A DNA stretch of 64,000 bases from Synchiropus splendidus (taxonomy: Eukaryota; Chordata; Actinopteri; Syngnathiformes; Callionymidae), in assembly GCF_027744825.2 (NCBI RefSeq), contig NC_071348.1, positions 3,850,563 to 3,914,562 on the forward strand, in the 5' to 3' direction. This document shows, piece by piece, positions 28,471 through 40,300 of the stretch. The translations under genes were made by a program, and so were the position numbers. Every line of letters starts with the position of its first letter. The first letter of the stretch is position 1. The notes below the pieces were generated by a model, which saw only the letters and a program-made list of their open reading frames with translations, made no database searches and was not told the DNA's origin.

Positions 28471-31400
28471 GTACGTCTGTGTCCGCCGTGTCCTCGCGGT
28501 TTTCGGCGATATCGTTGTCTTTTAAAGCAGGTTTTGCCCCAGACAGTTCGCTCAGAGGTCAGTGCTTAAAGGGGATTATAGCAAACAAGAGCAGGTCAGG
28601 AGTGTTTGTGCTGCTCGCTAGCTTAATGTTGCATTAAAAATAACGACAGGCTGCTAACGTGCTAATGTTATTCATCCTGAAAATGCAGCATTGTTTTGCC
28701 ATTAAAACAAATAGTGTTGGATCAACATTGCAAACGTTAGCATTATTTGTTTAACGTGTTAAGGCGTCTCCAGATCTGGTTGTGTTTATCAAAACTAAGC
28801 CAATATTATGCGAAACAACATTCCTCTTCCTCAAATATTGTGCTAATGTTGAATGATTAGAGTTGTTCTGACACCCAATACTTTAATTCTGTCACTAATA
28901 AATGAATTCAGAACGTGTCAGCGCTGTGTTGGACGTTGGTTGTTGACGCTTCCATTCTATTTTCTTTTTTTTTTTTACCCCACGTCACCAACACTCCCTG
29001 GGACCATCTACAACATGAACCTGAACCTGCTGCTGGTCTTGCTGTGAGTATCTCATGAGTTATTCAAGAGAGCTGGAATATTTTGGGCAGATTTATTGAA
29101 GTGGCTCCTGAAAACCTTGAGTTATAAATAATCTACTAGTATCCTGAGAATTGGACCATCATCCTTATATATTACTTGTTTTTTATTATTAACTTCATAG
29201 TAATGGATTTTCATTGCTGTGTTCAGTTGTGTTTTCTTCCAACACATCATGTAAACAAAGTATGATTTTTTTTTTGTCTGTTTGCACCGCTCTCCTGTTA
29301 TACATTTTTCTGAGGGTCGTACTTATGGTAAAGACTCTGCTTATTTTTTGGGAGGGGTGTTGTGACTGCGCCGGACCGTTTAGGCACAAACACATCTTAT
29401 CTTACAAGAACACATTCTCACAGCATTGGCTGCCCCTCCATCCTGACGTAGACTCGGGGTTCCCTACCGCCTCACTGACGCGACCTTAGACAACTGAGAA
29501 TTTCATGACCTAGTTACGTTTTTCTCAACTCCAGGTTTGAAGTAAAACAGAATTTAAATCGATTGGCACAGCTTCTCCTCGCGACCTCCCCTGGAGGACA
29601 AAGTGGAATAGAAGATGTGTGTATATATAGTTGGATGCTAGACCCGGTGCAATCTCTCAGTTAGATTTTAGGAAATTAAATATATAAAAAATAATATATA
29701 TATATAAAATATGCTTCCCCTGCATGTTGGCAACATCCAACAGCTGATCAATCTATTAATAAATGTGTAAGAGCTAAGAATAGCCTTACAGCTAATGTAA
29801 TGTTATTTGTTCTCCACTAGGTGGCACCGTACATTTATATAATCCGGGAGATTACAGCAGCCTATGACTCTGTTTTGTTTCGGCGGATTTGCGACGCAGA
29901 TTCTTCCGCTTGCATTTTAAATGACCGCGACGTGTCACTGAAATTTAAGTCTATAAACAAATCTCATTGCTTGGCAGTATATTTCATCACCACCCGGGGT
30001 AATGTTATTATTAGGCTTTATTGTGTTATGAAATTACTTTCATTATATTGTTAAGATTTGAAGACTGGAACTGTTCTGGAGAGGAAACGGAGACACAACA
30101 TGTCTGCTGGCAGAAACTGGCAGTTGCCACAAACATTCCTGGTTCATAAATTCTTCATAACGTAATGGCGCATCATAAATATTAATGTGCTGCTACTTTT
30201 CTATCCCATTAGTGCTTTTGAGCGCACGGAGCCCCAGCACCAATAAAACCCTGGTTACCATGCAATTGTGAACCGAAAATTCAAACATCTTTTTTTAAGC
30301 CGCGCGTTGTTTTACGTAAGATGCAGGCAGGGAAGCAGCATGATGCCCAGCTGCGGCACTGAAAGGCACAGAGATGAATTGGGTGGAAGCTGTATGGCAC
30401 ATTATGTAACCGGCCAGTGATGGAGCCAGGCAGGGATAAAGATGTTCCAAACAAACATGACCTCTACTCCTGCGATTGGACGGAAGCACTGTGCGGTTGG
30501 TTTTGCGTGCTATTGGAGCAGATACGGGAGAGTTACGTGGGAGGGTGTTTGCGTCACTTGCTTTTGGGGTGTGTCTGCTTGGTGAGTTTGTCGCCTCGGA
30601 GTCTGTGGTTTCAGTCTGTTGTGGGTCTCAGGGGAGTCCAGGTCTGGGAGTGCTCTTCTCCTCCCCTCTCTTCTCTGTTTTCTCCTGGGTCCAGCTCAAC
30701 ACCTGCTCTTTGTTGGAGGCTCGCAGCAGAGCAGGGCAGGGCTGGGTTACCCAAGTAACACTGCAGCTCACTGACATGGTTTTAGCTGGTTATCCAGAAG
30801 AAACATCTTTCACCAGTGTCTCCATGCCAGCTTTGAATGAAGATGTTAATGTTTAACAAGCCCTGTCGTCAGCGGTCAAAGTCTACGGGGAAGCAAACAT
30901 GCTCTGCAACTGCTGCGCCGGACACTAGTTATTTATGGAACTTATTTGTTTGAGAATCAAAATTGTCTGGTGAGTGATGAGGAAATCAGCACACACATTA
31001 ACACTGCTGCTTAGTGCTTCAACTTGTCTCCATGAAACAAAGCTGATGGTGGCGAAGAGAATAATGAGCACCCGCCCTCCCTCTACACCCCCCATTCCAT
31101 TGCCTGCAAGCCGTATGACCATAATGGGGTCAGGCAGATGGGTGGGGACCATGAAGACGACGTGTGTGTGTCTGTGTCATACTAGACACCAGTGTGAGCT
31201 TTGTTGTGCTGAGGCTTCATGAGGAGCGTTTTCAATGTATGTAGTTGGTGACACATGCACGGACAAGTCAAGGTTTTGGTCAAGGGGCCTTGTGGTGCAC
31301 GCACAGATTGCTCACTGTTCTCAGCTAAATTGCCTTAAGACAAAAGAATTAGTCTATGTATTCACTTCCTTTCTGGCATTTTAGAAAGGCAAAATGATTT

Positions 31401-31719
31401 GAATGTATTCAAATAGTTTAAATTAAGAAAACACTAAGCTAGCGTGTAAACGTGAACTTTATTTGTAATTGCATTTTTTTGTAACTTTATCAGTGAACGC
31501 AAAATGCTAATAAATTCAAGTTAAAATGTCATTATTTGAAATTTAAATGAGCTGAATGACTAAACTGACCGGCTTTAAATCAAAGCTGAACATCTGAATG
31601 GATGGAGAGGGCGTCGATTACAGTACTATCACCAAAAGCGGTGTGTGCGGTGACATGGGTCCTTCTCCAGTCTGCTCCAACTCCTGTCCGTCCCTCGCTG
31701 CTTCGTTGGTCCATCCGAC

Positions 31720-31883
31720 CCGAGCGACTGAGGCTCCGCCCCTTTACGATCGTCGGACACCTTCAGCTCAACAAAGCATGTGTGGCTCCGGAACATTGTT
31801 TCTCCTCTGAACACGCGGATTTCTGGACTTTAGGGGAATTTCTTTTGCGGATTGCTCCCAGATTGATGCTTTACCTTGAGTAG
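31720..31883 (+). promoter_or_regulatory. Likely epb41 promoter and untranslated exon 1
   Basis: A GC box (GGCTCCGCCCC at about 31732) lies about 150 bp upstream of a strong donor TTGAGTAG/GTAAGC at 31884. The next good acceptor in phase with a start codon is at 37387. This fits an untranslated first exon followed by a 5.5-kb first intron, the usual 4.1R arrangement. Confidence 0.5.
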
Positions 31884-34800
31884 GTAAGCCCAATTCACGC
31901 CGGTGCCCGACCCCGGCGGAAGCGACGTCTGACTGTTTACTTGTTTTGTTTCTACATTCGGCGCCATTTTCATAGCCAGATTGTTTAAATACCCCGGCAC
32001 GCTGGCGCGATGGACCGGGTCATGTTGTGTCGTTTATGTTTGAAATTTTATTTTGGCAATTTAATTACGTAAAACCGACATTAAACGAGTAATTGAAGCG
32101 ACTTTTATTTCATATTATCGCCTTTTTGCTGGATTTTAAATGACGGGATGCTGCACTGTTGTATTTTCGTGTTTATTTTAAAAATATCTACTAATTCTGA
32201 TCGAAAAAATGTACGTTACATGCGATTATAAACACAATTTTCATGAATTAAAGCTCGTTCTGGTTCAAATATCTATTCATTTTTAAAAAATTGAAAGCAG
32301 AATACAGTCCTATTTAATTCCCTAAATCTTTAATGATTCCACTTCACAATGTTCTCATCGCATTAACCATCACCACGGTTTTAGTTATATTGCTGTGTAA
32401 TAAACAAGCATGTCTGCCCACTGGCTTGTTCTAAACTGTCACAGAAATGGCCCTGCCTTATGAGTCTCCTTTTCTGCTTGACATGGCTTGCTTTCACATC
32501 AAGAGAAGAGTGTATGAGTTAAAAATATCCATGTTTGCTGCAGGGTGGCATGAGATTTTGCTTCCGTGTGTGTGCGCAACCTGTAATGCACTCATCCAAT
32601 AAGCCATGCCCATTGATGATACTGCTGGATATATATAGTCTGATAATCTTTTATACTGTGCTGCAGATCTGACGTATGAAGGGTGAGGTTGTTCTGGCAA
32701 ATTTGTGCAGTACAACTGGAGTTTAAAAATTAACACTTCAGACCCTGGGTGCCTGCCTTGCTTGTTGTGCTGAGCAGGCGGTGGCGATGAGGGAGCTGCT
32801 TGAAGAGATGCTAGAGGATGTTTTTGACTCTTCAATGTGAGAGTGAGGTCACGAAGGTCCCAGAGGAGCTCGCTGGTGGTAATCCTCTTTTGGGAGTTAT
32901 GATGTATTTGAGCATTTAGACTACTACTCACTCTTGTGTGAACGGAGCTTACCACACTACAAACTGAAAACACAAAACATAACTGCAATAAAATTCTCTC
33001 TCTGTGGCTATGAGCACCTATAGTTTCCCCAGTCTAGTGTAGCTTTGCCACTTACTGTGTTGGAAATGGGTTTCGAGTGGCTTTCAAGGCAACCACGGTG
33101 AATCAATCGAGCTACTTGGTGCTTTTCCCATGGTAGTTCATGTTACAGCATCAGGAGCTCTGGCCATCTGTCTGTATTGATTTGGTTTAGATTTACTCCA
33201 AGGACTTGGTTTGACTAAACCTTCGCAACCATTAACCTTTAAGGTAGAGTCTCACCATGCTCACACAGAAAACTATCCACTTGTCTGTGTCATTTTTTTC
33301 TTCCTTTGATGTTTAGATGTGAGTTTCGGGTCAATATAATTCACCTGTATTGTGTAGAGATAGTCTGTGGAAAAAAATCTGTTGGTTTTTGGCTTGGGTT
33401 TGTTTGACCGGCCTCCAAGGTGTGTGCGTGCGTGTCACTTGCATGCTGGTTCGTGGCTGGTTATCTCTGCGTGTAGCCCCAATGTTTAGACACAGAGGTC
33501 AGACCTTGACACTGTATGTTAATCTAAGTCTAAGTGTTGGCTAAATAAACTTAATGTGGCCAGCAAACAAAGAGTGAAGGCGAACAGTGAGAGAGAGATA
33601 GTGTAGGTTGGCAGGTAGGTAGGTAGAGATAATCTCACTTGGTCACTTGGGGCCTGATTAACTCTAAACTCCTTCTAATTCCTTAAGCCTACTCTCAATG
33701 CTCAAGAACCATCCTTTCTTTACATGGACACATGCCCTCTGTTGCCACTTTGCCCACACTGGTGAGCTTCAAATACAGCATGGGGATTCAGGGTCAGTTT
33801 CCTGTTGCTGTCACTATAAGGAAGGTTTATCAAGTACATACTGTTTGGTGCTGCCTTCTCCATTTGCTGCGGTAATACGGCAGTCATATTTTGTAAAATC
33901 ACATAATTTTTTCTCATCGTATTGCTGCATCATGATCCTAAATATACACTTAGATCCATGGAGTTATTGAATGAGAAGATAAAAAAGTTATTTTAAACAG
34001 AATAGCAGCTGTGTTTTGCACTTACGTGCAGATTTTGTTTGAGTCAACGTTCCTTCTTGTCTGTGATCATTCAGTGAATGTATTTCTCAGCCATCGCTTA
34101 GGGCTTTAGTCATATATAGTTTGCCATGCTGTTCAGGATTCAAGCTTATTTAGTCTGCAGCATAGTTGCTCAACATATGTTTGTGTAATGCAGTCTGAAT
34201 AAATGTGTCGCATCATCTTCAAATCCTCACCTTCTGTGTGTCATATCTTTATCATTGACAGCTTTTAACATCTTGCTAGCAATGCAACACAGCTTGGTAG
34301 AGCAATTGAGATCCGTCTTATCTGGAATATGATCCATAATTCCATTGTCAGACAGCTTCACTTGATGATGTGAAACTTGCTTCAGAAGAGCTGTGGCTGA
34401 GTCACGAAGTGCTCCGTCTTATCCTGGTTCCTCCCTCAGTCTGTCCAAACGCTGGAGGGTCCAGCAGCTCTTCCACTCTCTCCTGCTACATGGTGGCCTA
34501 CTTCGTCCATCATTTAGCTCATTAGCCACTCTAATTATGTTCTATTGAGGGCAGCGGTTTTCCTACTGTACGGCCACTGTACACCTCAGAAGAAATGTGC
34601 TGAATATGGAATAAGTGATTTGATAAGCTGCCGTCAATCAGAGGGCTGGTGCTCAGCTGGCTGATGGCAGAGATGTTAGCTGAGCAACTCAAAATGGAGG
34701 AGGCAGCAGACATAAGCTCAGCTGGTCCATTAGAAGCATGTCTGCTTCCTGACAATCAGAATTGAGATGACAGAGCATTAAAAGACCCAGAGGAGCCCAT

Positions 34801-37387
34801 GGGCAGTGATGCATACCAGTGTGGGATATGTGTGAGTGTGTGTGTGGTGACCCAGGGAATAGAACTATAGGGGGTCTCATGGGGGAAGGGCAGGCAAGAT
34901 TAGTTATAGAGTACGACACAGTTATTGGTCACTGGACACAAACAATGGGGGGGCTAAAGAGGATTTGGTCTGTGTGCGTCCCCCTCCTCCTCCCCTGCTG
35001 TCCTGTAGTGCCACTGAGATGTGATGCTGAAGAGGCCGGTTGTGCCCCTTTGGGGCGGCTCTGTACATCTGGAAGGTTGTCTGCCCGTCTAGGGTTGCCC
35101 CTCCCCCAGGCCTCAAAAGGAAGGATGCGACTTGAACTACATACAGAGAAGGCACCAATTAGAGTAGATCGGGTCCAGATGGGGCAAGGGGGGGGGGGCA
35201 ATATCTGGCTGGGTGTAAACAAAAATTGATCGTTAAGTTCGCTGCTGTAATTGATACATCGCCGCGCTGACAGTTACATAATATTGACATCTCAGTAGGA
35301 TGTGTACTTCAGCAAGGTGATCGACTTTTCTAAATATATCCCGCAACCCTCGCGACGGCGAGGAAAAAGACACTTTAAACTGACCATTTAGATTTGTTTT
35401 TAAACTCTAAAGACTTTTTCAAGTTTATTTATCACAGTGGTTTTGTTCATTTTGGTGGCTTCTTCGCAGGCAGAGTAGAACGTGTATTTCAAAAGCTTTA
35501 GGGATACATTTTTCTGTGTACCATTGTATTTTGAAACCTATTTTTAAAATGTATTTTATTTATTTCCCCTGTGATACTTTACTGGCAAAAATAACTTTAA
35601 GCTTCTTATTTTAAACCGGCTCATTCGTAACATATATGTTACATGCTACTGAACTGCAACACACACGACATCGCTTGTTTTAATCGATGCATCTAGTTTA
35701 ACTCAATAATTTAGAGCTCCATCAGTAAAGTACGAATGATTTTGTGCAGCAGTAGAAAAGATATTTTTACTTGCAGTCCTGACTAAGGGTGTACTTTCTT
35801 ATCTTGAGTTACTCCTTCCTGATCCCAACAGCTGTATAATTTGCATTTATGGTTCAGGCACGGCATGTAATTGCACTTCATTACCGTGTTCTTCTCCTCC
35901 AAGGAATGTGTACTGTGCATATACGATTGACTGTTGACTTTTTGCTAAAATATTTCCTCCCCCCACTGACCTGCTTATTGTGTCACGCTTGCTGTGTCCA
36001 GTCATTTGAGGTGGCTGTCATGTTCAGCTAAAACCATCAGCGTGTGTTTGCAGCAAATTACTGCTGAAGATTTGAAAAAAAATAACTGTTATGTCACTGC
36101 ATATTTTTAGCAGGTCAGCATTTCTCGCTCTTTCTGTGTGTGAGAAGATGCCTGAACTGACCTGTGTCTGATGGGCGCTCTTGGCAGCGATGGGCCATGT
36201 GGTGCTGTTAGTGACCCCCAGAGTAGAATGCCCCCTTTGTGTCAGCAAGATTTAATGAGTCTGTGATGGTCAGTATTGTGAGTCCACAGAACTGCATGTA
36301 GACACAGACGCACATTCTGCAACAAGGAAGGCCATTGTGTGTGGAGGTGGTGATTGTTTATTTATGTGTAAGTAATTGAGTTTAATCTGTGGGTGGCAGT
36401 TGGTTTCGGGTTTAATCTTGAAATTGGGTTACATTTTTTGAATAACAAGACTCCGTCCTGGACTCCTGCAACATGGTTTATACATTATTTTTCAGAAGAT
36501 CTTCAAATCCTTGATCGTCTTTTCTATGGTTCTATCAAGCCACCGTTGAGTCTCATGTGGCGATGAGCCCCATTAATCACAGCCTTTATTATTCAAATGA
36601 ATCAGCTGGTTAATTTTGCGACAACCAACAGTTTGATTTCAGGTCCCAATTTATGTCGTGCCCCACCCATCTGTTGCCTCTCCATTTGAAGTGTGAGAGC
36701 TATGAAGACAACTCTTATTTGACGTCACACTGACCATGAATTAAAATGGTTGATTCTCTGAATCGAATCTAAATGATTGTTTCACTTGAAGACATAAAAC
36801 TTGAACTTGACACAACGCTTCTTTTCTAGATGCCACTGTAATGTCTTACAACAAGACACAAGTTTCAATAAATGAACACATCTGTTTAAATTATTCTTTA
36901 GATGGTAAACAAATAAAACGGCCCGTGGAGACACACAGACACACTGACTCACAGGATCCATTTGTCAGTGCCACCCTTGCCAGAAGCAGTAAGAGCTATT
37001 TAAGTCATCTCTTACTCCAAGCTTGGCATGACGACTCAAAACTTGTGTCCTGCGCTGAGATATTTAGGACTGCTCTCACTTTGTGACTTCGTGTTTAATT
37101 CTTGCGGGAGAATTGTCCTGCCAAGACAGGCTTCAACAGTAAATAAATGGATTAGTTGAAGTTTTCCACTGTTAAATTCCTGCTTGTTTTTTTGTTTGAG
37201 GAGTTGAATTCATGTCCTAAAAACCTGAACATTCCTGTGATGATGGAAAACTCAAAGGTCTGTTGAAGTCAGTCCCTCAGTCTGCAACGTCTAATCTGGT
37301 CTGTGTGTGTTCTAAGTAAAGCTGTTCTCTGCTGTATACCACTGTGACCTTTCTCCATCCTTAACTCGCCTCTGCTCTCCTTCCCAG
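31884..37387 (+). other. First intron of epb41
   Basis: About 5.5 kb without a supported exon. The minus-strand 164-codon frame at 32494-32988 has no recognisable domain. A small G-rich stretch (GGGGCAAGGGGGGGGGGCA) occurs near 35180. Large first introns of 4.1 genes often hold alternative promoters, but I cannot locate one. Confidence 0.45.
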
Positions 37388-37395
37388 TGGCAACC

Positions 37396-40300
37396 ATGAC
37401 AACAGAGGCGAGTGCGGTGAGCGAGGCAGACACTGAAGGCAAGCAGAAGGCGAGCAGTGCTGAACCTGAACCTGAGAACGAGCAGAATCCAGAGGCGGCC
37501 GCATCTGAGCCAGAGGGCGAGCCGTCCAACAAGGAAGTCCCAGCACCGCCCACTAAACCAATAACTGTCGATGCAGCAACCTCTCCAGATGAGGATCTTA
37601 AGCCCAGGACCCGCACATCGGCAGGAAAGGGCCTATCACGTCTCTTCTCCAATTTTCTGAAGCGCCGTTCCCAGTGCTCGGAAGGAGAAGGATTTGAGGT
37701 GGAGAAAGCCAAGGAGGAGAAGGCAGACAAAGAAGACATAGGGGAAAAATCAGAAGAAGAAAAGGAGACTGTGAAAGGGGAGGAGGAGGAGAAAGATAAA
37801 CCAGAGGAAGCACAGTCTGAGGAGAAAGACAAGAATGAAGAACATGTAGATAAGAAAGAGGAAATAAAGAAAACAGAAGAAAAACTTGAGAAAAAAGGCA
37901 GCAAGAAGAAAAAGAAAGAAGCTAAGAAAAAAGCTGATGAAAAAGGGACAGATAAAGTGAAGTCCTCCGAGGAGAAAAAAGAAGAAGAGGTGAAAAAAGA
38001 GGAAGGGGAAACGGAAAAGGTGGAAGAAGTTGACGAAAAAGGTGAAGAAAGTTCAGAGACAAAAGAGGAAGAAAAGAAAACCAGTGAAGCAAAAGATAAG
38101 GGGGCAGTTGCTGCAAAAGAGGAAGAAAAAGTTGACAAGAAGCTGGTGAAGAAAAAAGAAAAAGAGGAAAAGGTAAAGAAGAAGGAAGAGGAGAAGGCTA
38201 AAAAGAAAGCAGAAGAGGAAGAAAAACTAAGAAAGAAGGAAGAGGAAAAGGAAAAGAAGAAAGAAGAGGAAAAAGCACGAGAGGCAGAAAAGCTTAAGAA
38301 GAAAGAGGAGGAAAAGACTAAAAAGAAGGAAGAGGAAGAAAAGGCAAAAGAGGAAAAGAAAAAGAAAGAAGAGGAGAAATTAAAGGAGTCAAAAAGGAAA
38401 GAAGAGGAGAAATTAAAAGAGACAAAGAAGAAAGAAGAGGAGAAATCAAAGGAAGCAAAAAAGAGAGAAGAGGAGAAATCAAAGGAAGCAAAAAAGAGAG
38501 AAGAGGAGAAATCAAAGGAAGCAAAAAAGAAAGAAGAGGAGAAATCAAAGGAAACAAAAAAGAAAGAAGAGGAGAAATCAAAGGAGGCAAAGAAGAAAGA
38601 AGAGGAGAAATCAAAGGAAACAAAAAAGAAGGAAGAGGAAAAGGACACTGATCCAAAAAAGAAAGAGGAGAAAGCAACTGAGGCAAAAAAGAAAGAGGAA
38701 AAGGGAACTGATTCGAAAAAGGAGGAAAAAGTAACCGATTCAAAGAAGAAGGAAGAAAAGGGTGGGGTGGAAAAAAAGAAGGAGCCAGAGAAGACAGAAG
38801 AAAAACAGAAGAGTGGAAAGAAAAAAGATAAAGGAAAGAACAAAGGAAAAAAAGAGGAAAAGCAATCAAAGGGTTCTAGTGAGGAGCAAGTGAAAGCGCC
38901 AATAGCTGCTCCTGAGCCAGAGTTGAAAACAGAACCAGAAACCGACCAGGTTCCTGATCAGCAGTCAACAAGCAGCGCTGACGCACACGTGAGTCCCAGT
39001 GTTTGCCAACACTTTAGTGAAGTAAAAATTCAACTTGTGCCCCCTGTTTCCCTCTAGGCGGCTCCAGGGGAGCAGAAAGAAGCTGCAGACAAGAAGGATT
39101 CTGACGCCATTGAAGAAGTAAAGGAAGAGGAGTCGGAGAAAAAAGAAGACGAGTCTGAAGAACAGGAGGAGGAGGCAGACACGAAGGAGTCCTCTGAGGA
39201 GAAAACTAAAAAGCCTGCTAAGGAGAAGACTGAGAAGAAGGTGGAGGACAAAGGCTCCAAGAAGTTGAAAACCATGCAGTGCAAAGTCACTTTGCTGGAT
39301 GACGCGGTGTACGAGTGCGAGCTGGATGTAGGTCTCGTGGTCTAAAGTTTTAAGTCAATGTGAAGTGAAGTCACTGATCTCTTCTTTTAACTTAGAAACA
39401 TGCGAAAGGCCAGGAGCTCTTCATTAAAGTGTGCGACCATCTCAACCTGCTGGAGAAGGACTACTTCAGCCTTGCTCACTGGGAAACACCGACCAGCAAG
39501 GTGAGCCAGTTCTTCAACTTTCCCCTTCCTCCCATACGTTCATGTTCTGTCATGAATTATTATTATCGTATTTGGTAGACATGGCTGGATCCCACCAAAG
39601 AGATCCGGAAACAGGTTCCTGGTGCTGTCTACGATCTTACGTTCAACATAAAGTTCTACCCTCCAGATCCTTCTCAGCTCACGGAGGACCTCACCAGGTA
39701 ACACTAAGTGAAGAACTGAAGTTAGACTTGCATTGGTCTTAATTGTGGATTAGTTGGCTTGCATACATCCGTTCATTTGCATCTTGAGCTTTATGAGTGA
39801 CCTTTACTCCTTGTTCTCCTCAGGTACTATCTGTGTCTCCAGCTGCGGAAGGACATCATGCTCGGAGTCCTTCCTTGTTCCTTTGTCACGCTGTCCCTCC
39901 TGGGCTCCTACACGGCACAGTCAGAGCTTGGCGAGTACGACCCAGAAGTCCATGGCCCAGACTATGTGAAGGAACTCAGTCTGGCACCAGGGCAGAGCAA
40001 GGAACTGGAGGACAAGGTGATGGAGCTGCATCGCACCTATAGGTGAGTCAGGGAAGTTTGAGAGATTGAGCTCATAAAAGCAAGGTAAAGTCTGATCACT
40101 TGTTTTCTCTTAAAGGTCGATGAGTCCTGCCCAGGCCGACTTGCTGTTTTTGGAAAACGCCAAGAAACTTGCCATGTATGGTGTTGACCTGCATCAAGCC
40201 AAGGTGATATGTTGTTATGGAAAGGCTAAACTATGAATGTGCAGGGCTACCCACTGTAGAATGATCTGCCTCAGTAGGCTTGGAAATGCCTGTTGATGAG

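Larger units (their letters stand above)
27225..31700. other. Intergenic region between kcnk5 and epb41 (divergent)
   Basis: No protein-coding gene recognised. Items seen are the kcnk5 5' flank just right of 27224, a (GT)n run at 28282-28309, and a promoter-like exon near 28400-28471. The rest is AT-rich. The frames at 29821-30054 and 30417-30856 have no recognised domain and no splice partners that I can support. Confidence 0.45.

Noticed and set aside
28982..29042. Small segment ACAACATGAACCTGAACCTG... with a good donor (TTGCT/GTGAGTATC)
   Set aside because: No acceptor AG before it within the T-rich stretch and no partner exon in phase; it may be chance.
32494..32988. 164-codon minus-strand frame in the first intron of epb41
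   Set aside because: No recognised domain, and composition looks like translated non-coding DNA.
37269..38843. 524-codon minus-strand frame, very rich in Ser and Phe
   Set aside because: It is the exact antisense of the Lys/Glu-rich epb41 exon: AAG/GAA codons read backwards give CTT/TTC and related Phe/Ser codons. No domain, no splice logic.
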